Assembly (NCBI RefSeq): GCF_037038585.1
Contig: NC_092525.1
Span: 16,534,867-16,598,866 of the forward strand
Reading direction: 5' to 3'
Length of the DNA: 64,000 nucleotides
From: Patagioenas fasciata
Lineage: Eukaryota > Chordata > Aves > Columbiformes > Columbidae
The notes under the pieces are model-generated. The model made no database searches, was not told where the DNA came from, and saw only the letters and a program-made list of their open reading frames with translations. Shown piece by piece: positions 49,733-63,833 of the stretch. Every line of letters starts with the position of its first letter. Position 1 is the first letter of the stretch. The translations under genes and the position numbers were made by a program.

Positions 49733-52700
49733 CAAGGAGTGGCATCTGCTGGTACTATCCTGAGGATCTGGTCCCATGGAGCCAGAGCTCCCTCTGCTTG
49801 CAGGCAACTCAGGTATCACAGTAATGGCATTTACATTAGCAGGTAAAGGCATTCCATATTAAATGGTGTAGATCTGGATCTATCTTAAAGATGATAACTC
49901 TGAATAAGAGTAAAAACAGTGACAAATCAGGATGCACGTGGTCTTGGAAACTGAATGTATGAAGGTTTCCAATAAAATGAAGGTACATATCTTTATCCGC
50001 ATTGCAAATTAAAACTAGTGTTTAGTTTGTAAAAAAAAGTAATGTGTCTAACCTGATGTTAATTAAGGACTTTAGTCATATGATGCTTTACATCAGCTCA
50101 GGGTACTGTCCACAATTCCCACAATTTAGGTGCTTTTTCTTTATCTTGAAGTATGAAAGAAAAATGTTACATGGGAACAATCTTGTTGCACCAAATTGGA
50201 ACTGACTTGTGTATTAAAGTTGTAAGAGGAGTCTTTCTTGTGCGTTAATTACCCGCAGCAGTGTGTCTGCAGCGCTGTCACGTTGTGTTCGGTGCAGTGA
50301 CTCCTTGGGGCTGCTCTTCCAGTAAATCACAAGTAATTGAGCAGGGATTATCGTGGCATCGGAAACACAGCCCTTCCCTTTGTAAACCAGCTCTACAAAG
50401 ACTTCTTTTGTGAATAGACATCAAGTTTTTAAAAGGGTCTGGAACTAAAATGTGCAGCCTCTAACTGTAGTTGTGCATGTGCACACAGAGGCGTTTGGTT
50501 ACAAACAGGGTCCAGAGGATGGTGAGCTGGAGATGAAAGTTTCTGTGCATTCGCCAGTGCTGGGATTTCCCCTTGGCCAGCACTGCAAGAACATCAGACT
50601 AAAGTGAGAACAGCTCCCCGCGGGCTGTGGGTTCTCATCTGGAAACACATGAACTCAACATGTTCTGGGAAATTTGCAATGATCTCTGAGAGCAGATTCA
50701 TTTCAAATGCGACACTGCTTCTACCAGGACAGGAATCCTCCTGTAATTATTACTTTATTCCAGAGGCAGAGCAAGTCGTAAATGTTCTGCCGGGATTCTA
50801 TGCAGCTACTTGTCGACGCTTGAATTTTGAAACACTTTTCTGAGGGTGTGTGACAGCTTCAGCAAGCTACTGAAACTGTGCACCTGTGTTCACTATAACC
50901 ACACAGCTTCTCCATTTTGAGAAAGATTAAGCAAAATCCTTACAATTCTGTACTTCTCCATACTGGGACTGTTTGGGGGTGATGGTGTCTCCAAAGACAG
51001 GTCTGTAGAACACCAGTCATTCACTGGGAGAAAAAAAAAACATACCTCTTGTTATTTACACAAACAAATAAAAGTATTCTGGGGTGTTTTCAGGCTCTGT
51101 GGCCCGGGTGCTGCCATGGGCTATGTTAAATTAGCGTCATCTGCATCCTGTTTTCCCAGCATTAAAGTATTCCCAAAAGTCTTTTGAACAGCACGTGGCG
51201 TATCGTTTGAAAGATACCATGGGGAATTTGAAAGCAAAATTGCAGCATCTAAATGTAGGTAAAGTGTTGTCTCTGGGGTAGATTTGCCAGACTAAGGACT
51301 TCAGAGAGTAAGGAAAGAAGCCACAGTCAATGAATAAATTACTACATGAGCAAGGAAATTCAAAGTAAATTCATATTTTCAGGCTTAGGAAGTAAATACT
51401 GTTAAGTGTATCCTTTATTTTCAAAATACACGGTTAAGAATGTAAAATACTAATTTCTTTTATGTAAAAGATTTGTGTGATCTGAATAGGTATTCTTCAT
51501 AAAAGCTGGAAACAGCAGCAAAGGTGCTGGTAGTGACCTGCAGGGGAATGCTGGGGTGCCCCTGCCCATCAGAATTCATGTCAGGACTCTGCAAATCCCA
51601 GCGCTGGGCTTGATCCAGGGCTGCCCAGCTCCACAGGGATGGGAGGAGAGGGACAGGACTGCCCCTCATATCATAGTTATTTGTTGCTCAGGTTCTCACC
51701 CGATTTACAGAATCTCAGTGGAGTGGTCAGCTTAATCTATCAGATGATGTCTGCTCTGCACTGAGATTAAAAAGGAAGAGACAGAAAATAATAAGAAGAA
51801 AATAGTAGAAAAGAGAAAAGAAACAGAATGATGTGTCTTTTAAACGTTGCTGCCCATAAGCATTTGAATATTCATGTTTTAATAGCGTTGTGCTGCCATG
51901 GTGAGTGAGGGCTGCAGAGGATGCTCACAGGAGCAGCAGTATCTCAGTGAGAGACCTGTCAATAAACCTGCAAAAAAACCCCAAGCTTCCCAAAGCATCA
52001 TTATTTTGGAATTATTTTTCAGCAGTAAAAACTGTGTGCTCTCTAATTTCTGTTATCCGTGCACCTGAGAGCTGCACTGTCTTTCTGCATCCCGCTATTG
52101 GTTTCTTCGGTTTAAAATACTTTTCCATGCTGGTAGGACCAAGCTATTAGGTTTATCATTGGCTTTTTTTGCCATTGTGCTAAAAGTGACATGCGTTATA
52201 GTAGAAGATATAAGTCTCTTGGAAATGCTGTTTAACTTCCAGCCACTCTGTTCTGAGTTCTGTGTGTCGCACGGATGATGATTGTCCTTTGCTGAGGAGG
52301 ATCACATGAGGGCTTCACAGAGGTGTCCTCACCCCCAGCACTTGGGAGCCCTTCAGGGCTGAGCGCAGCTCCTTCCACAGCTTCAGCATATTGAAACACT
52401 GAGGCCGTAACTAAGAAAATCATGTAATAAAATGTGAGCACCTGTAGCCTTTCTATGTATATATAGTGGATTTTGACTGCAAGTGGTCTTCCTCCTTGTC
52501 ACACAAGGTTGCTGTTTTAGGGAGGGCTCCCAAACGTGTCCATGGCAGGTCTGCAGGAGGACCCCGAGTGCATGGGCATGGTACCAACGTCCTGAAGAAT
52601 GATCCCGCGGGCACCGCGGACCAGCTGCATCCTCAGCAGACTAATAGAGATCCCACTGATCACCGTGAAGAATATCTGCTGTGGATGGTGCAGCTGCTGT

Positions 52701-53287
52701 TTCCGTGCTCCGCTCCTGAGCGTGACAGTTCCTGTGAACCCTCAGTAGGTTTCAGAGTTGCTGGACCTGCCGATGGAACACACAGAAGGTGGGGGCAGAG
52801 CAGGGGCTTCCAGGCAACTGTGCTCAGTGCCTGGATGAGTAACGAGGGACAATAAGCTAATCAGGTAGAGTGTTTTTAGGAAACAAAGTAAAAACTGCTG
52901 GTTGAATGTCAGTACACAGAGGAGCGGGAGCTCGGAGAAATAACTGCCTGCACCTCCAAGTGATCCTGGCCGCTGGTGTTGCAGACTTCTCTGATCAGCT
53001 CCGTGCTGGCTGGTTTGCTGAGTCCATCCATACGACTCCTTGTTCATCTACACAAAAGGAACCAGTATTCCTCTGCTTGCAAAAGAGTGAGGGAAAATGT
53101 AAACTACACCGCCTTTACTGTGCTCAGAAAAGATATGATTTGGGAAACAATATGGTAGCATGCTACGGCATCCACGTTTTCAGCATTTACAGGAGAACTT
53201 AGAGAACTTGTTTCCTGTTGTGATGTAAAGAATATATAACCTAAGGCAGTGACACCTTGGGCTTTTGCTCTGGAAATTGCAGATTGC

Positions 53288-53331
53288 AAAAAACAAACAC
53301 ACACACAAAAAAAAACCCAACCAAACAAACA
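53288..53331. repeat. A-rich/CA low-complexity tract
   Basis: A-rich sequence with four CA units, an A9 run and CAAAC units. Simple sequence. Confidence 0.7.
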
Positions 53332-56260
53332 GAGAAGAAAACAACCAGAAAAGGAACTTTTACATAGCTGACTGAGCTCTGGCAGGTGAGTTGTGGCTCC
53401 ACTTTCAGTGAATCTCCTCAATAAATCATCCCTTCTTCTCTTAATTTTCCTTAACCATTAAACACTGTTTTTCAAGAGTAGAGGAGTGTTGCAAGGAGAA
53501 ATATTAATTGTTTAGTATTTCTTAGATAAAGAGAGTTTTGGAAGGTGAAGTATCTTACGTGCTTTTCCATTTTACAATTATTTTCTAGTAAATTACCTAA
53601 GTAATTTTTTTCTACTTTTGATTCTCTAATATCTCTGCATACATTATATAGGATTTAACCATATTTATTAACAGATATTGTCTTTGTGTTTATGACCCTT
53701 TTGTAGTTCAGCTTTATTTGTCAGAGGTAACAATAGCCAATAAGTGTATAGTGGTGAAGGTAGCAGATTGAATTTCCGATTTCCAAGCTTAGGTACATTT
53801 CCAATAGTCATTTGAGAGATGCAAAAAATGAAACTGTGCTGGGATCGAAAGTTTGGGAGCTCCTGAGAAGTAACTTGCTTTGGGTGATGTGAGATACATT
53901 TTTATCCCATAACGTACATAATTATGAATAAAACGAGATTGGACAACGAAACCCAGGAACAGCAAAGTCACAAAAGTTCATTATATCTGTTGCTTCCACA
54001 GAAGTCAATACATTGCTTGTGTAAAAGCAGTATATTCTGGATATAAATAGTATGCCCTGACAGCGGTATGGTGTCTGTACAGAGTTTGTTTATGGAACAA
54101 CTTGTTGCTCTGCATCTATAAACAGTCCCCCTGCATGCAGTCGTGGTGAAAAAAAAAGAGAAAGAGTTTTGAATAGATATATATATGTTCATTCTTTACA
54201 TGGGAGGGGTTTTGGGGAGGAGGGTTTGAGTAGGTGGCACCTTCTCCTGCCCACAGACCATTTCACCCCCCCTTACTGAATGAGTCAACCCACCCTATAT
54301 CTGGCATTGTTGTTTCTTCTGTTATTGGATGTAATTTGAATAAAATATGTGTGAGTAGCAGTGACCACTGTTATTTGCTGCACAAGAAAATCAAGGATTC
54401 CTGTGGAAATCTGAAAAATGACATCAATGAGCCATACCCCAAAGCTTTCTGGGGAGAAAAAAAATCTCATTTTTATGATAGTTTAATTGTTCGCAAACTG
54501 GTTGTTTGTGCAAAGGTAATTCAGCATCAAGAATGACTAACGTGAGCAAATCAGTGTGCTGGGCACAGCGCAGTTATTTACCATGGTTACCCCGGGAGAT
54601 GAAGAAAGGTGCAATTATTCTGAGAGGTGCTGTATATCCTGTTTACTTTTTATTCTTACCGTCTTTCAAATGTGCCTTTTCCCTATCTTAGTACAAACAA
54701 GCAAAAAAAATAATTGGGCATATTTATCCGATTTTGGTGCATATTGTTGTAATTACAGAGTTGAGAGCTGGTCCTCGGCTTGGCTGGGGAGGTGGTGGCT
54801 GTGTCAGACAGGAGAGTCAGGAAAGCATTTGGGGTTTGATCCTGCAGGTTCTGTTGAACTGGGGAGGACACAGGGTCCAGTCTGGGCTTTGTTGTCTCAC
54901 CGGTTTGCAGATGATTTCTCTGAAATACCATGTATTCCAGTGGGGAGGAGGCTTTGGGGTGTTCAGCTGAGAGTGTGCTTTGGAAAGCAACAGCTGCTTG
55001 GGAGGGAACGTAACTTAACGCATTAATAATAAGAATAAATTCAAAATAAATAATAATATAAAAACCAAAGCCATAATGAATCAATGTCAAACTGTTGTTG
55101 TAAAAGATGTTTATATGTGGTTTTGCATGGGCACTTTATTCTGAGGTTTAGAGACCCCCAGCGTCAGTCCTTGTGTGTTTCAGGGTCTCCCTTTTTGTGC
55201 CCAGTCCTTCCACGTTCTCCTGCTGGCAAGAGCAGCGTTTCTATCCCTCCTGCATTTTACTTTCCCTTCCCATTCCCTGTGCCACCAAAATCTGCAGGAA
55301 CCTACCTGGTGCGGCTTTGGAGGAGCAGTAGAATTTAGTAGATTTTATCCTTCAGCCGTCTCTATCCTGCACCCTCATTTATCAGACATGGCTTTGATCG
55401 GCCTCCCTAAACACACAAAAATAGAAGGGTGTTTTTTTCCCGGAAAGAGAAAAAAACCAGTCCCTGCATCGGAGCAGGTTGGTGGAAGAATTCCCAAGGA
55501 GCTGCTCTCTTTGCTGCTGCCCCTGCTCGCTTGTCCTGAGCATGTTACAGTCGACAGAAAAGAGAAAAGGAAGATGAATTTGTCAAAGAAATAAAAATTA
55601 TTGGGTCCTGTGTTCCCTTCAGCCAACAGGGAGTTGATGGTTCATGCTGTAATTAAGTTCCATTTATTATCCTTTGGTTTTTCTTAAGCGTCTAGGCCGT
55701 TCCTGTTACAAAAATGCTTTGAGACAGAATTAAATAAAATAATAGAATGGGTTGTGACTTTTGTCTCTCTTTTATCTTTTAGAAGTTTTGTTTTAATATT
55801 TAACTATATTTTAATATTTAATATAGCTAGAGATTTTCAAAAAGCTTGTTATTCTAGACCCGCTGGTGTGATGCTAAGAAGCTGCCCAGCTAATGGGATT
55901 ATTAAAATGCTCGATATATTGTTGTTATCAAATTAGCAGTTTACCTGTCTGAGAACACAACCAGGCGTCTGCTCCTGCTTCACAAACGTCCTTTGTCACC
56001 CACCCGTAAAAAATTGGGGCTTTTGACAGGACTCATTTAGCCATTTATTGTAACTAAAGATAGGTGATGTTGTTTTCTCACTCATCAAAGATCAATGATG
56101 AAATATGCTGCTGGTTGCCCTGTAAAAGCTGTAGATCCCTGTGGATATTGTCTGTAAAACGAGCAGGACTTGTTCTTCAAATACCTTCTAGACTCTATTT
56201 CTTCCTGTGCAAAACTCAGACTTGCATATGGAATTTTACTATCTTTTCCTCTTTACAATT

Positions 56261-56285
56261 AAAAACAAACAAACAAACAAACAAA
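56261..56285. repeat. (CAAA)n microsatellite
   Basis: About five CAAA units after an A5 run. Simple sequence. Confidence 0.8.
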
Positions 56286-56877
56286 GCCACCCCCCAAATA
56301 ACGAAATTTTTGTGGCAAGAATAAGTGAATTATTAGTAGTGTTGTGGCCAATGTGAGCATGTATTAAATAAGTGTATGAGGGATGTGTCTTGTGTACCTG
56401 TCTTGAGCTGTCCTGTCAGCAGAGCCTCAAAGGAAATGGGCACGTTGATCTGTGCATCGTTGCATCACATTTCTGCTTTTTACTGGGAGAAAGCCCAGTG
56501 TTTAGGGGAGGGGCTTGAGGGGTGTGGAAAAGTGATATTAAAGGCTTCAGACCTATCATAAAAGATTTTTTGCCTCTTCAAAACCATCTTCGATTTTTCA
56601 TAGCCTTTCTAATAAGTACCTCTTTTTCAATTAGTTCATAGCCAGTGGAATTCATTCTTTCAGGTGGTGTTGGTCCTTACACTGTCTTCAATCTACTGTT
56701 AGCCAAGTCATGAGACATTTAAATATAATTTACTATAAGAAACCCCAGGACCGATCTCCATCTGATGCTTTTAGGCTTAACTAATTTCAAATAGGCATAT
56801 ATTTTTTTTTTCCCAGGTACAGAAAATAGAGAAGACTGCAGAGAGTTGTTATTTAAAATACAATTTAAAACAAAGCT

Positions 56878-56893
56878 AAAAAAAAAAAAAAAA
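56878..56893. repeat. A16 homopolymer
   Basis: Sixteen A followed by GAAAAAG. No element body ending in this tail was recognised upstream. Confidence 0.8.
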
Positions 56894-58830
56894 GAAAAAG
56901 TAATACTGTTCATTCTTTGTAAAGCTTATGTGCATAGTAGCAAAATAATTCTTCCTTTTTTAGATAGTTTGTTTTTCTTCTTTGACTTCATAGAATCAGA
57001 GAATATTATTGATGCTGGGTCCTTCATGAATCCATCCTGTTTTGCTAGAATTCCCCTTATTTTACATGTCTTACTGGTTTGAATGTTGATAAACTTTGCA
57101 ATTTTAATGACCCGTCTATATCTCAGGTTTTGGCACCAGAGACCAACAGCAGCTCCAGCTTGTTCTTTTCCATTGCATATGATCTTTGCTTTTCCTCTCC
57201 CAAATATAAAATGCTTTTCCTACTTGACTCATAGAAAGCCATTCTTAAATCTCCTTTCCCATCAATTACATTCATTAATTAAAAGAAGATAAAGATCAGC
57301 GAGTAAAGGCTGAGCTAATATATACTTAATGCATTGTTATATTATGCTTTGCTAAACACACTAGTAATTAGTTCATTTAATTTATTCATTTCAGCTTTAC
57401 TGATTTAAATATCTTTCTGGACTTTCTGGAGTCAGTTGTCATTTTTTTTAATGGCTGCCTGTTGCATATCAAAATGTCAGTTTATTATACTCAATATATA
57501 ATCTACGACTTCAGTTTCCTTAAAACCTCTAATTGTTATGACAGTTCTCACAAACATTTAGTCCTGATCTGAGTATTATTTCAATCTTAATATGAAAAGG
57601 CAGCAACCCTTTTTGCCTAAGGGTTTCATTTAGATGTCACCTTTGCATAATTGCAATGTCATGGGGACTCTTTCTCAGTTACTTCACTTTCCAAAGCCTC
57701 GCTGAAGATATTCTCAGCCTTTAGCTGAGGTTGAGTTGGGAAGTCCTTCAGATAACATCTCCTGGTATGTCCTATAGAGTCATTTGCTGCTTTTACTTGT
57801 TATTTGTGCACAAAGGAACTTGAATCACCATTTTGCAAAGTAACCTCATAGTCTCCAACAGCTTCTGCTGCATCCACAGCAATTAATACATTTCAAGGGC
57901 TCTGTATGTTTGGCGATGGGAAAGAGAAATGGGAAGTTTCATGAATTATTCGAATCCTCATGCAACCTGAAAGCAAGCAGAATTGCACTGGCAACCAGTG
58001 AATAGTAATGATTTGAAAAGCTTTAATTAAATATATAAACTGTGGAAAGACCTGCCCAGTACTGGAAGAATGTAGGCTACTGAACAACGAATCCACTCAA
58101 AGGCCAAATCCCATCTTCAGAAAGATCTAGAAAAGCCTAGTCCACAACAAAAGACTTTACATAAAATGTTAAAACAATTATTTTTACAGGAGATGGGAAA
58201 AAAAGATTAAATATTTGATTAAATGTCAATTTTTGAAAGGTCTTCAGACAAATGGGTGGTTGGAGACTGGTGAGTTCGATGGTAGGAGCCAGCGACGAGC
58301 AGAGCTGGACAGGAGGTTTAGAACTAGAGAGAGTCTAAATTGCATGTTTTCTCATAAGGATTTGATTACAAACTTCCAGTAATAGCTTACGGAAATTACC
58401 TGTGTGTACATACATGTGTTTATATACATACACATATAAATACATACAGAAATTGTATTTCCAGCCTAATTTTTACTTTAAGTGGATCTGCAATACTCAG
58501 GGGTCTGTACGCGGAAGGTTTCACTGTAAATATCGATGCACTGAGTTGGAGGATGTACAGAGAATTTAATCACTTTTCTGTACATGAGGCAGCTCCGGAA
58601 CACTTTTCATTCTGGGAATATTCATGATTTTCCTAGTCTACTTTTTCCAGGTCACTAATGAAGATCCAAAAAACTGGTATCTACATAGCATTCCCTTCAG
58701 TAAAACAGTCAATTCTTTAAATTCTTTTTCACCATTCAGGTGAGAAAGGTTTCTAATAATTTTTGCTTTCCTCCAGATGATTTTTTGTTTATATTCCCAG
58801 TGGTCCAGTGATGCTGACCTATCCAGAGGT

Positions 58831-59100
58831 GCACATCTGTCTGCAACCCGTTGTAGCAGCAGAGATTCACATCTGTCCACAGACCATGCAGATACAGAGG
58901 TGCACATCTGTCCACAAACTGGAACAGCTGCAGAGATGCACATCTGTCTGTAACCTGATGTAGTGATAGAGGCGCACATCTGTCTGCAGCCCCTGCAATC
59001 ACAGAGGTGCATGTGTGTCCAGCACCTGGTGCAGCTGCAGGGGTGCACATCTGCATGCAGCCTGATGCAGCAACATAGGTGCACATCTGTCTGCAGTTTG
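58831..59100. repeat. 36-bp minisatellite, eight diverged copies
   Basis: The block GTGCACATCTGTCTGCA recurs with starts of the CACATCTGT core at 58832, 58868, 58903, 58939, 58975, 59010 (as CATGTGTGT), 59046 and 59082, giving spacings of 36, 35, 36, 36, 35, 36 and 36. The rest of each unit is a looser CCTGATGCAGC and CAGAGGTG pattern. Copies are diverged, so the array is old. The unit has no stop on the minus strand, so two overlapping Cys-rich frames of 189 and 138 codons appear there. The 35-bp units break the frame between them, which argues against a real protein. Confidence 0.85.
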
Positions 59101-61585
59101 TCTGCTCCCACGTTAAAGCCTTGATTCCAGCATAAACAAATGATGGAAACATATTGCGCTTTTTTATAACGAGGACTCAGAATGTCATATAGTCTTTGAC
59201 TTCTCATGGTATGTGCCGGTACTGTAATACACTTTTAACCAAAAATCAGCAGGATCCAAAATCCCAGCAGAACCAGACTGGGCCTTTTTTTGTGGGCAGT
59301 AAAATGATACTTAAACCACACCACAGTCTGGTTTGCAAGGAAAACTAGGGGCACCTTCCACACTTGATTTATTGGTGGTCCCACACTTGCTTAACATAGT
59401 TTTGGGGGTTGTGTGAACAGGTACCAGCGCCTGTTCTGTCCAGCCTGGAAGAGCGGGATGGGGAAAGAGAGAGTGGATTGGTGGGTGTCATCCAGAAAGC
59501 TGGAGAAGGTAGAAGGCAGAAGGCAGAAAAGAAAGGAGGAATAAACATAAACTGAGTTAAACAACAGTCAAAGGGGAGATAATTGTATCTCATCTTCATT
59601 TCTATTAATCTACTTTTTCTTCTGTGATCTATATAGTCTGTCTCCGTAGCTTTACATTATTATTATTTCACCACTGATTCTAGCCCATGTCTGTATTTTT
59701 TATGTAGCTGTAGGAAGTTGTGAACCAAACTTCAAAATACATGATATTCAGTCATTATGGCTAAATATTTCAATATTTGGAACTAACCTAAGTATTGAAC
59801 AAGAGACTGTTTTAATAGTGAGTGTTGGTGGTTTGTTCATTCTCCATTTTAAAAAATATTTTTTCAAAGTACCAAACAAGTCTGGATAAAACATTTACCA
59901 ATAAAGACATATACCATTAAGAGTTGGATAGACTGTCAATTTTGCTAAATTGCCATATACCTTGGGCATCTGTGCCTTGTAATCCTCTCGAGCTTTCATC
60001 AGAAATGGTTTGAGCTGAGCTACGTTGTTTGGGATGTTTCCTGATGAAGGGACTTGACTTTGTTTATAGCCCGTAAAGGCAGTAATCAGGAGAGAAATGA
60101 TGGTCAGGTGCTGAAGGTGCTGTCCCAAGAATAAGTATTATTTCATGAATGTTTGTGATAGAAAAACAAGAAAATTCATATTAAGAGCAGCCTGTGGTGG
60201 TGAGAGAACCACTTGAATGAAGCTCAACCTTAGATAATACATTTTTGTGTCAGGTCAGGTTATGTACAAAGGTCAATCTTATTCAAACGACTAAAATTTT
60301 CTATGAGAACTGAGAGAAAAGTTAAGGAGGAGTCACAGGTATATTTAAAAATAGATTGTCCCATTATTGCCTTTGGTTGGTCTCCATTAACCTCAGCAAT
60401 TTTATTTTTTTTCTTTGAAATTTTCAATTCACTTCAAAGCTTTCTATCAGCAACTACGGGCTCTTTAAAGAAAGAGAATGGTGAGAACAGTGTAAATGTA
60501 ATGAATAATGGTGTTAAGAGCAGTATAATAAGTTTCAGAATCCGCAGGCTCGCACTGAGGGCTCACGGTGTGGGCAGCTGTGGCTCGGGATGTGACAGGA
60601 CTGTCCCTGCCAAGGTCACTGCCGCTCTTCTCTCAGTGTCAGGGCTTGATTTATCTTCCACCACAATATTACTTGAACCTGGGGCTGTAAACAATCATTA
60701 TGTCCCGTCCCCTTGGCCGGTGTCACGGCATTCTGCATATCAACATCCTGCAGATCCTCCAACCAGGTTTGATCCCCCTCCCATGGCTTCTCATAGTTTG
60801 TTTTGTAATAAAAGTGATTGATATGCTACATTTGCACATTGTTTTTGTGTTTTACACCTTGGAGGTCGATTACATGCAAGGTCATCCGACTTCATTCTGA
60901 GAGTATTTTCTTCTTCTGTTTTTCCGTTGGTGGTCTTAATCTGTTTTCTATTAAACCAGACCATGCTTCCTCTATTGTTGCTTTTTTTTTTTTCTTGGTA
61001 CAGTTTTACACCACTGCTGGAAAAATAAGAACATTCAAACATCAACTTAGAAATGAGTACCCTTTGTTCTCTCATCTGCAATCACAATATGTGCCTTATT
61101 TTTGTTCTAATTCTCACTTCACTTCTCTTAAGGAACAATTTAAGTACTGTTGCTTTATATTGCTGCCAATTTTCGTGGCATTTAAATAAACTAAACAGGT
61201 GTAAAACCTTGCAGGAGCCATCGTAGTTGGCTAGAGGTTTAAATCAGCTACGTGCAACCTCTATGTATTTCTGGAAATTTTGGTCTTGGAGAGTCATCCT
61301 TCTGACATACAGGAGCTTTGCCTGTTGCAGTGAGACGTTTGTGCTGTGATCACGCGTTGCTGGATTTGAGCTACTAGTGAATGCATGAGAAAGCTGATTT
61401 TTCTGATATTGGATTTGCGGTGAACGGCAAGTGGGATCCTTTCGCACTTGTTCCTTATTTCAGGGGTATGTGTTACCAAGCAAGGCTGGTTTCTTACAAA
61501 ATGGGGTCCTGTGTCCTTGGTCCCTCTTCTTCCCACCCATTGAACCATTCTCAGTTTCTTCCTTATGATTGTCCTCACTTCCCCA
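59101..61585. other. Intron stretch without recognised genes
   Basis: AT-rich with an AGAAGGC triplet repeat near 59509-59530 and a T13 run near 60985. One protein-like minus-strand frame (59895-60128) is discussed in the findings. No supported exon. Confidence 0.55.
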
Positions 61586-61638
61586 TCGTAGAATCATTTT
61601 GGTTGGAAGAGACCTTTAAGACCAACGAGTCCAACCAT
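61586..61638 (-). mobile_element. CR1 LINE remnant (extreme 3' end)
   Basis: The plus strand reads TAGAATCATTTTGGTTGGAA, GAGACCTTTAAGACCAACGA, GTCCAACC, the reverse complement of a CR1 3' terminus. Only about 50 bases remain. Confidence 0.75.
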
Positions 61639-63833
61639 TTCCATGAGACCTGACAGTGGGAGGCGCTGCTGGACCAGGAAATGCTGGAACCCAGGAGCTT
61701 CTGGACCAGGAGCTGCAGGACCAGCCTGGTGTTGCTTGTACAGAGTTTTGGGGCAGAGTGGTGGTGTTTGCAGCTGGATGCCATCCATCCAAGGGAGACA
61801 GAGAAGGGCGAGTTGTTCCTGCCTTTGGCAGTTTGGGAGCATCAACAGGGACTCATTTCTCCCTTCCTTGGATTTTCCTTTTTCTTGATCATCCTTCAGC
61901 TGGATTTGATGCAAATGGACCATCAGGTTGGGAGGGACCTGGGAAGGATGGGCAGATGGTCCAGCACAGTCACCTGCACTCACTTTTGTCCAGAAACAGG
62001 GAGTAAAGGATTTCTACAGTCAGTTTGTGAGCTCTATGGGGGGAAAAATTAGTTTATATGGAAATTGGGAAAGTCACAGCACTTCTCCTTTGAGTGTCAG
62101 GAAGCTCTTGATTTGTGTTGTAAATTCTCCTGCTTGTGGGATTGTGCTTTACTTGGGCCACATGTGTGCACAGCTGGATTTATGCCAGTTCATGGGCAGA
62201 AGAAACACAGGTCTGACAGTCACATGGTCTTCCATTTCCATGCCTTAAAATGGAGAAAAATTGTGTTTATCATCTGAACAGTAAGCACCTGAAGAAAGAT
62301 GGTTTTCGGGGTGATAGGTTTCTGTGGGCAGAGAACTGTGTTGGAGCCCTTGCCCATTAGTCCAGTGCTTCGGCAGCCGGAGATGCTCTGCTGACCCCAC
62401 CGATTGTGGGTAATTACTGCTCTTCTGATTCATTTACTGATATTGGATTTATAAGACAGCTTGTCTTTGGTCCCTATAATGAATTGTAAAGTGATGCCAA
62501 TGTCTTTTGAAAAAGATGTGAGGTTACTAATTACATTTAGCCAGTGAATTGAAATTACCGGAGTGTCTGTTTGGGATCATTTTGGCAGATTGTTTATTTG
62601 TAAGTAATAAGAAATGTATATTACTGGATTCATTCTTTTAAAATTATTCCATTACAAAGAGAAGTTGTTACAGGATAAAATTGTTCTGTAAAAATAAAAA
62701 ACGAACATGACAGCAGCATTGCAAGCTTGGTGTTTGGTATAGATTGGAGGAAAGGAAAAATGATAGGATGCAGAGTAGCAATTCAAACATTTGACAGTTT
62801 TTATAATAAAAAAGCAGTTCATCTACTATTGGAAATCTCTAGTACAACTGATATAAGCACCTGACATGGCAAAGTTCATCTACAACCCACGGGTTTAAAT
62901 GGCCATGCCAAAAAGCTGAATAGAGTGCGAGTTTTTAAACATTGCATCTTGATCATGGATCATTCATAACCACAGAATACTTGTGGAATACCTTCTCTGG
63001 TTTGAAATATTTGCCACGTTAGACACATAGTGATTGAAGTTTAGTATTGCAGATTAAATCACACTGAGGGATTAAAGATTTTACCTAAACCAATATGAAA
63101 AAACACATTAATTTTACCAGACTAGTTTATAGCTAGATGGCTTTCCTTCAGTGTTACAGGTGGCCAATACTGCATACTGCATGGAGTGTCTCAAACTGCT
63201 CATTTTTAAATGAATGCTTTTTTTTTTGTGTTAGACTAAAACAACAACAAAACTGCGTGAGTCTGGTTAATAGAGCAAAGTTTGGATTTATCGTAGCTGT
63301 TTCTTCTGGAATTTTCAACTATAGCATCTTGGAAAACATCCCCGTGCCCTGTGTCAACAGCCTGTGATGGAAGCGGATCAGTTTTGATGTTGTGAGCTCC
63401 TGGTTCTGGAGAGATCACTCTGTGTCAGCCCTTCCTGAGAGTTACGGAGCTTTAACAACTTAATCTTTTAGACCCTTATCCTTCAAGTGTGTCTAAATCC
63501 TTTTCTTTTGTCTTTGTACTGCATTTAGATAGATCTGATGGTTCAAAAATATCTGAAATTTCTTACAAAGGTACAAGACTCTTAGATTTTTTTTTCTAAT
63601 ATATATTCTTAGAGGATTCCTTTAGAAATGTCATTCTCACCTTCAAAAGGTATAATGAGTGGCTTATATATCACAAGGTAGGAAATAATTTTTGAAAAAG
63701 GAGAAGGGCAACTGAAAAAAAAACAAGCTTACCATGAACTTGCACAAAGTCTTTACAAAAGAAAACCACATGATTTGATTTTACACAAAATATGCTTCTA
63801 ATCCCAAAGTTGGAAATCCACAGAGGGGTTATG
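61639..63833. other. Intron stretch without genes
   Basis: Begins with a degenerate CTGGACCAGGA repeat (61668-61727), then becomes AT-rich intron. The frames open on both strands at 61.6-62.0 kb have no recognisable domain. Confidence 0.55.

Larger units (their letters stand above)
49733..58830. other. Long intron stretch without genes
   Basis: About nine kilobases of intron with A-rich tracts (53288-53331, 56878-56893), a CAAA microsatellite (56261-56285), a weak CR1-like trace (56985-57035) and an AT-rich, homeodomain-word-rich patch (57240-57700). No exon or RNA gene supported. Confidence 0.55.

Noticed and set aside
56985..57035. CR1-like TCATAGAATCAGAGAATATT block
   Set aside because: Only the first 20 or so bases resemble a CR1 terminus and the following GGAAGGGACC core is missing, so it is not listed as an element.
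58831..59100. CRISPR-like array with about 36-bp period
   Set aside because: The whole 36-bp unit is repeated in tandem without unique spacers, and the setting is a vertebrate intron.
60303..60821. 172-codon plus-strand frame
   Set aside because: Low-complexity and mixed composition, no recognisable domain, and broken character along its length. Most likely chance.
61594..62052. Overlapping long frames on both strands
   Set aside because: They start in a CR1 remnant and a degenerate CTGGACCAGGA repeat and have no domain.
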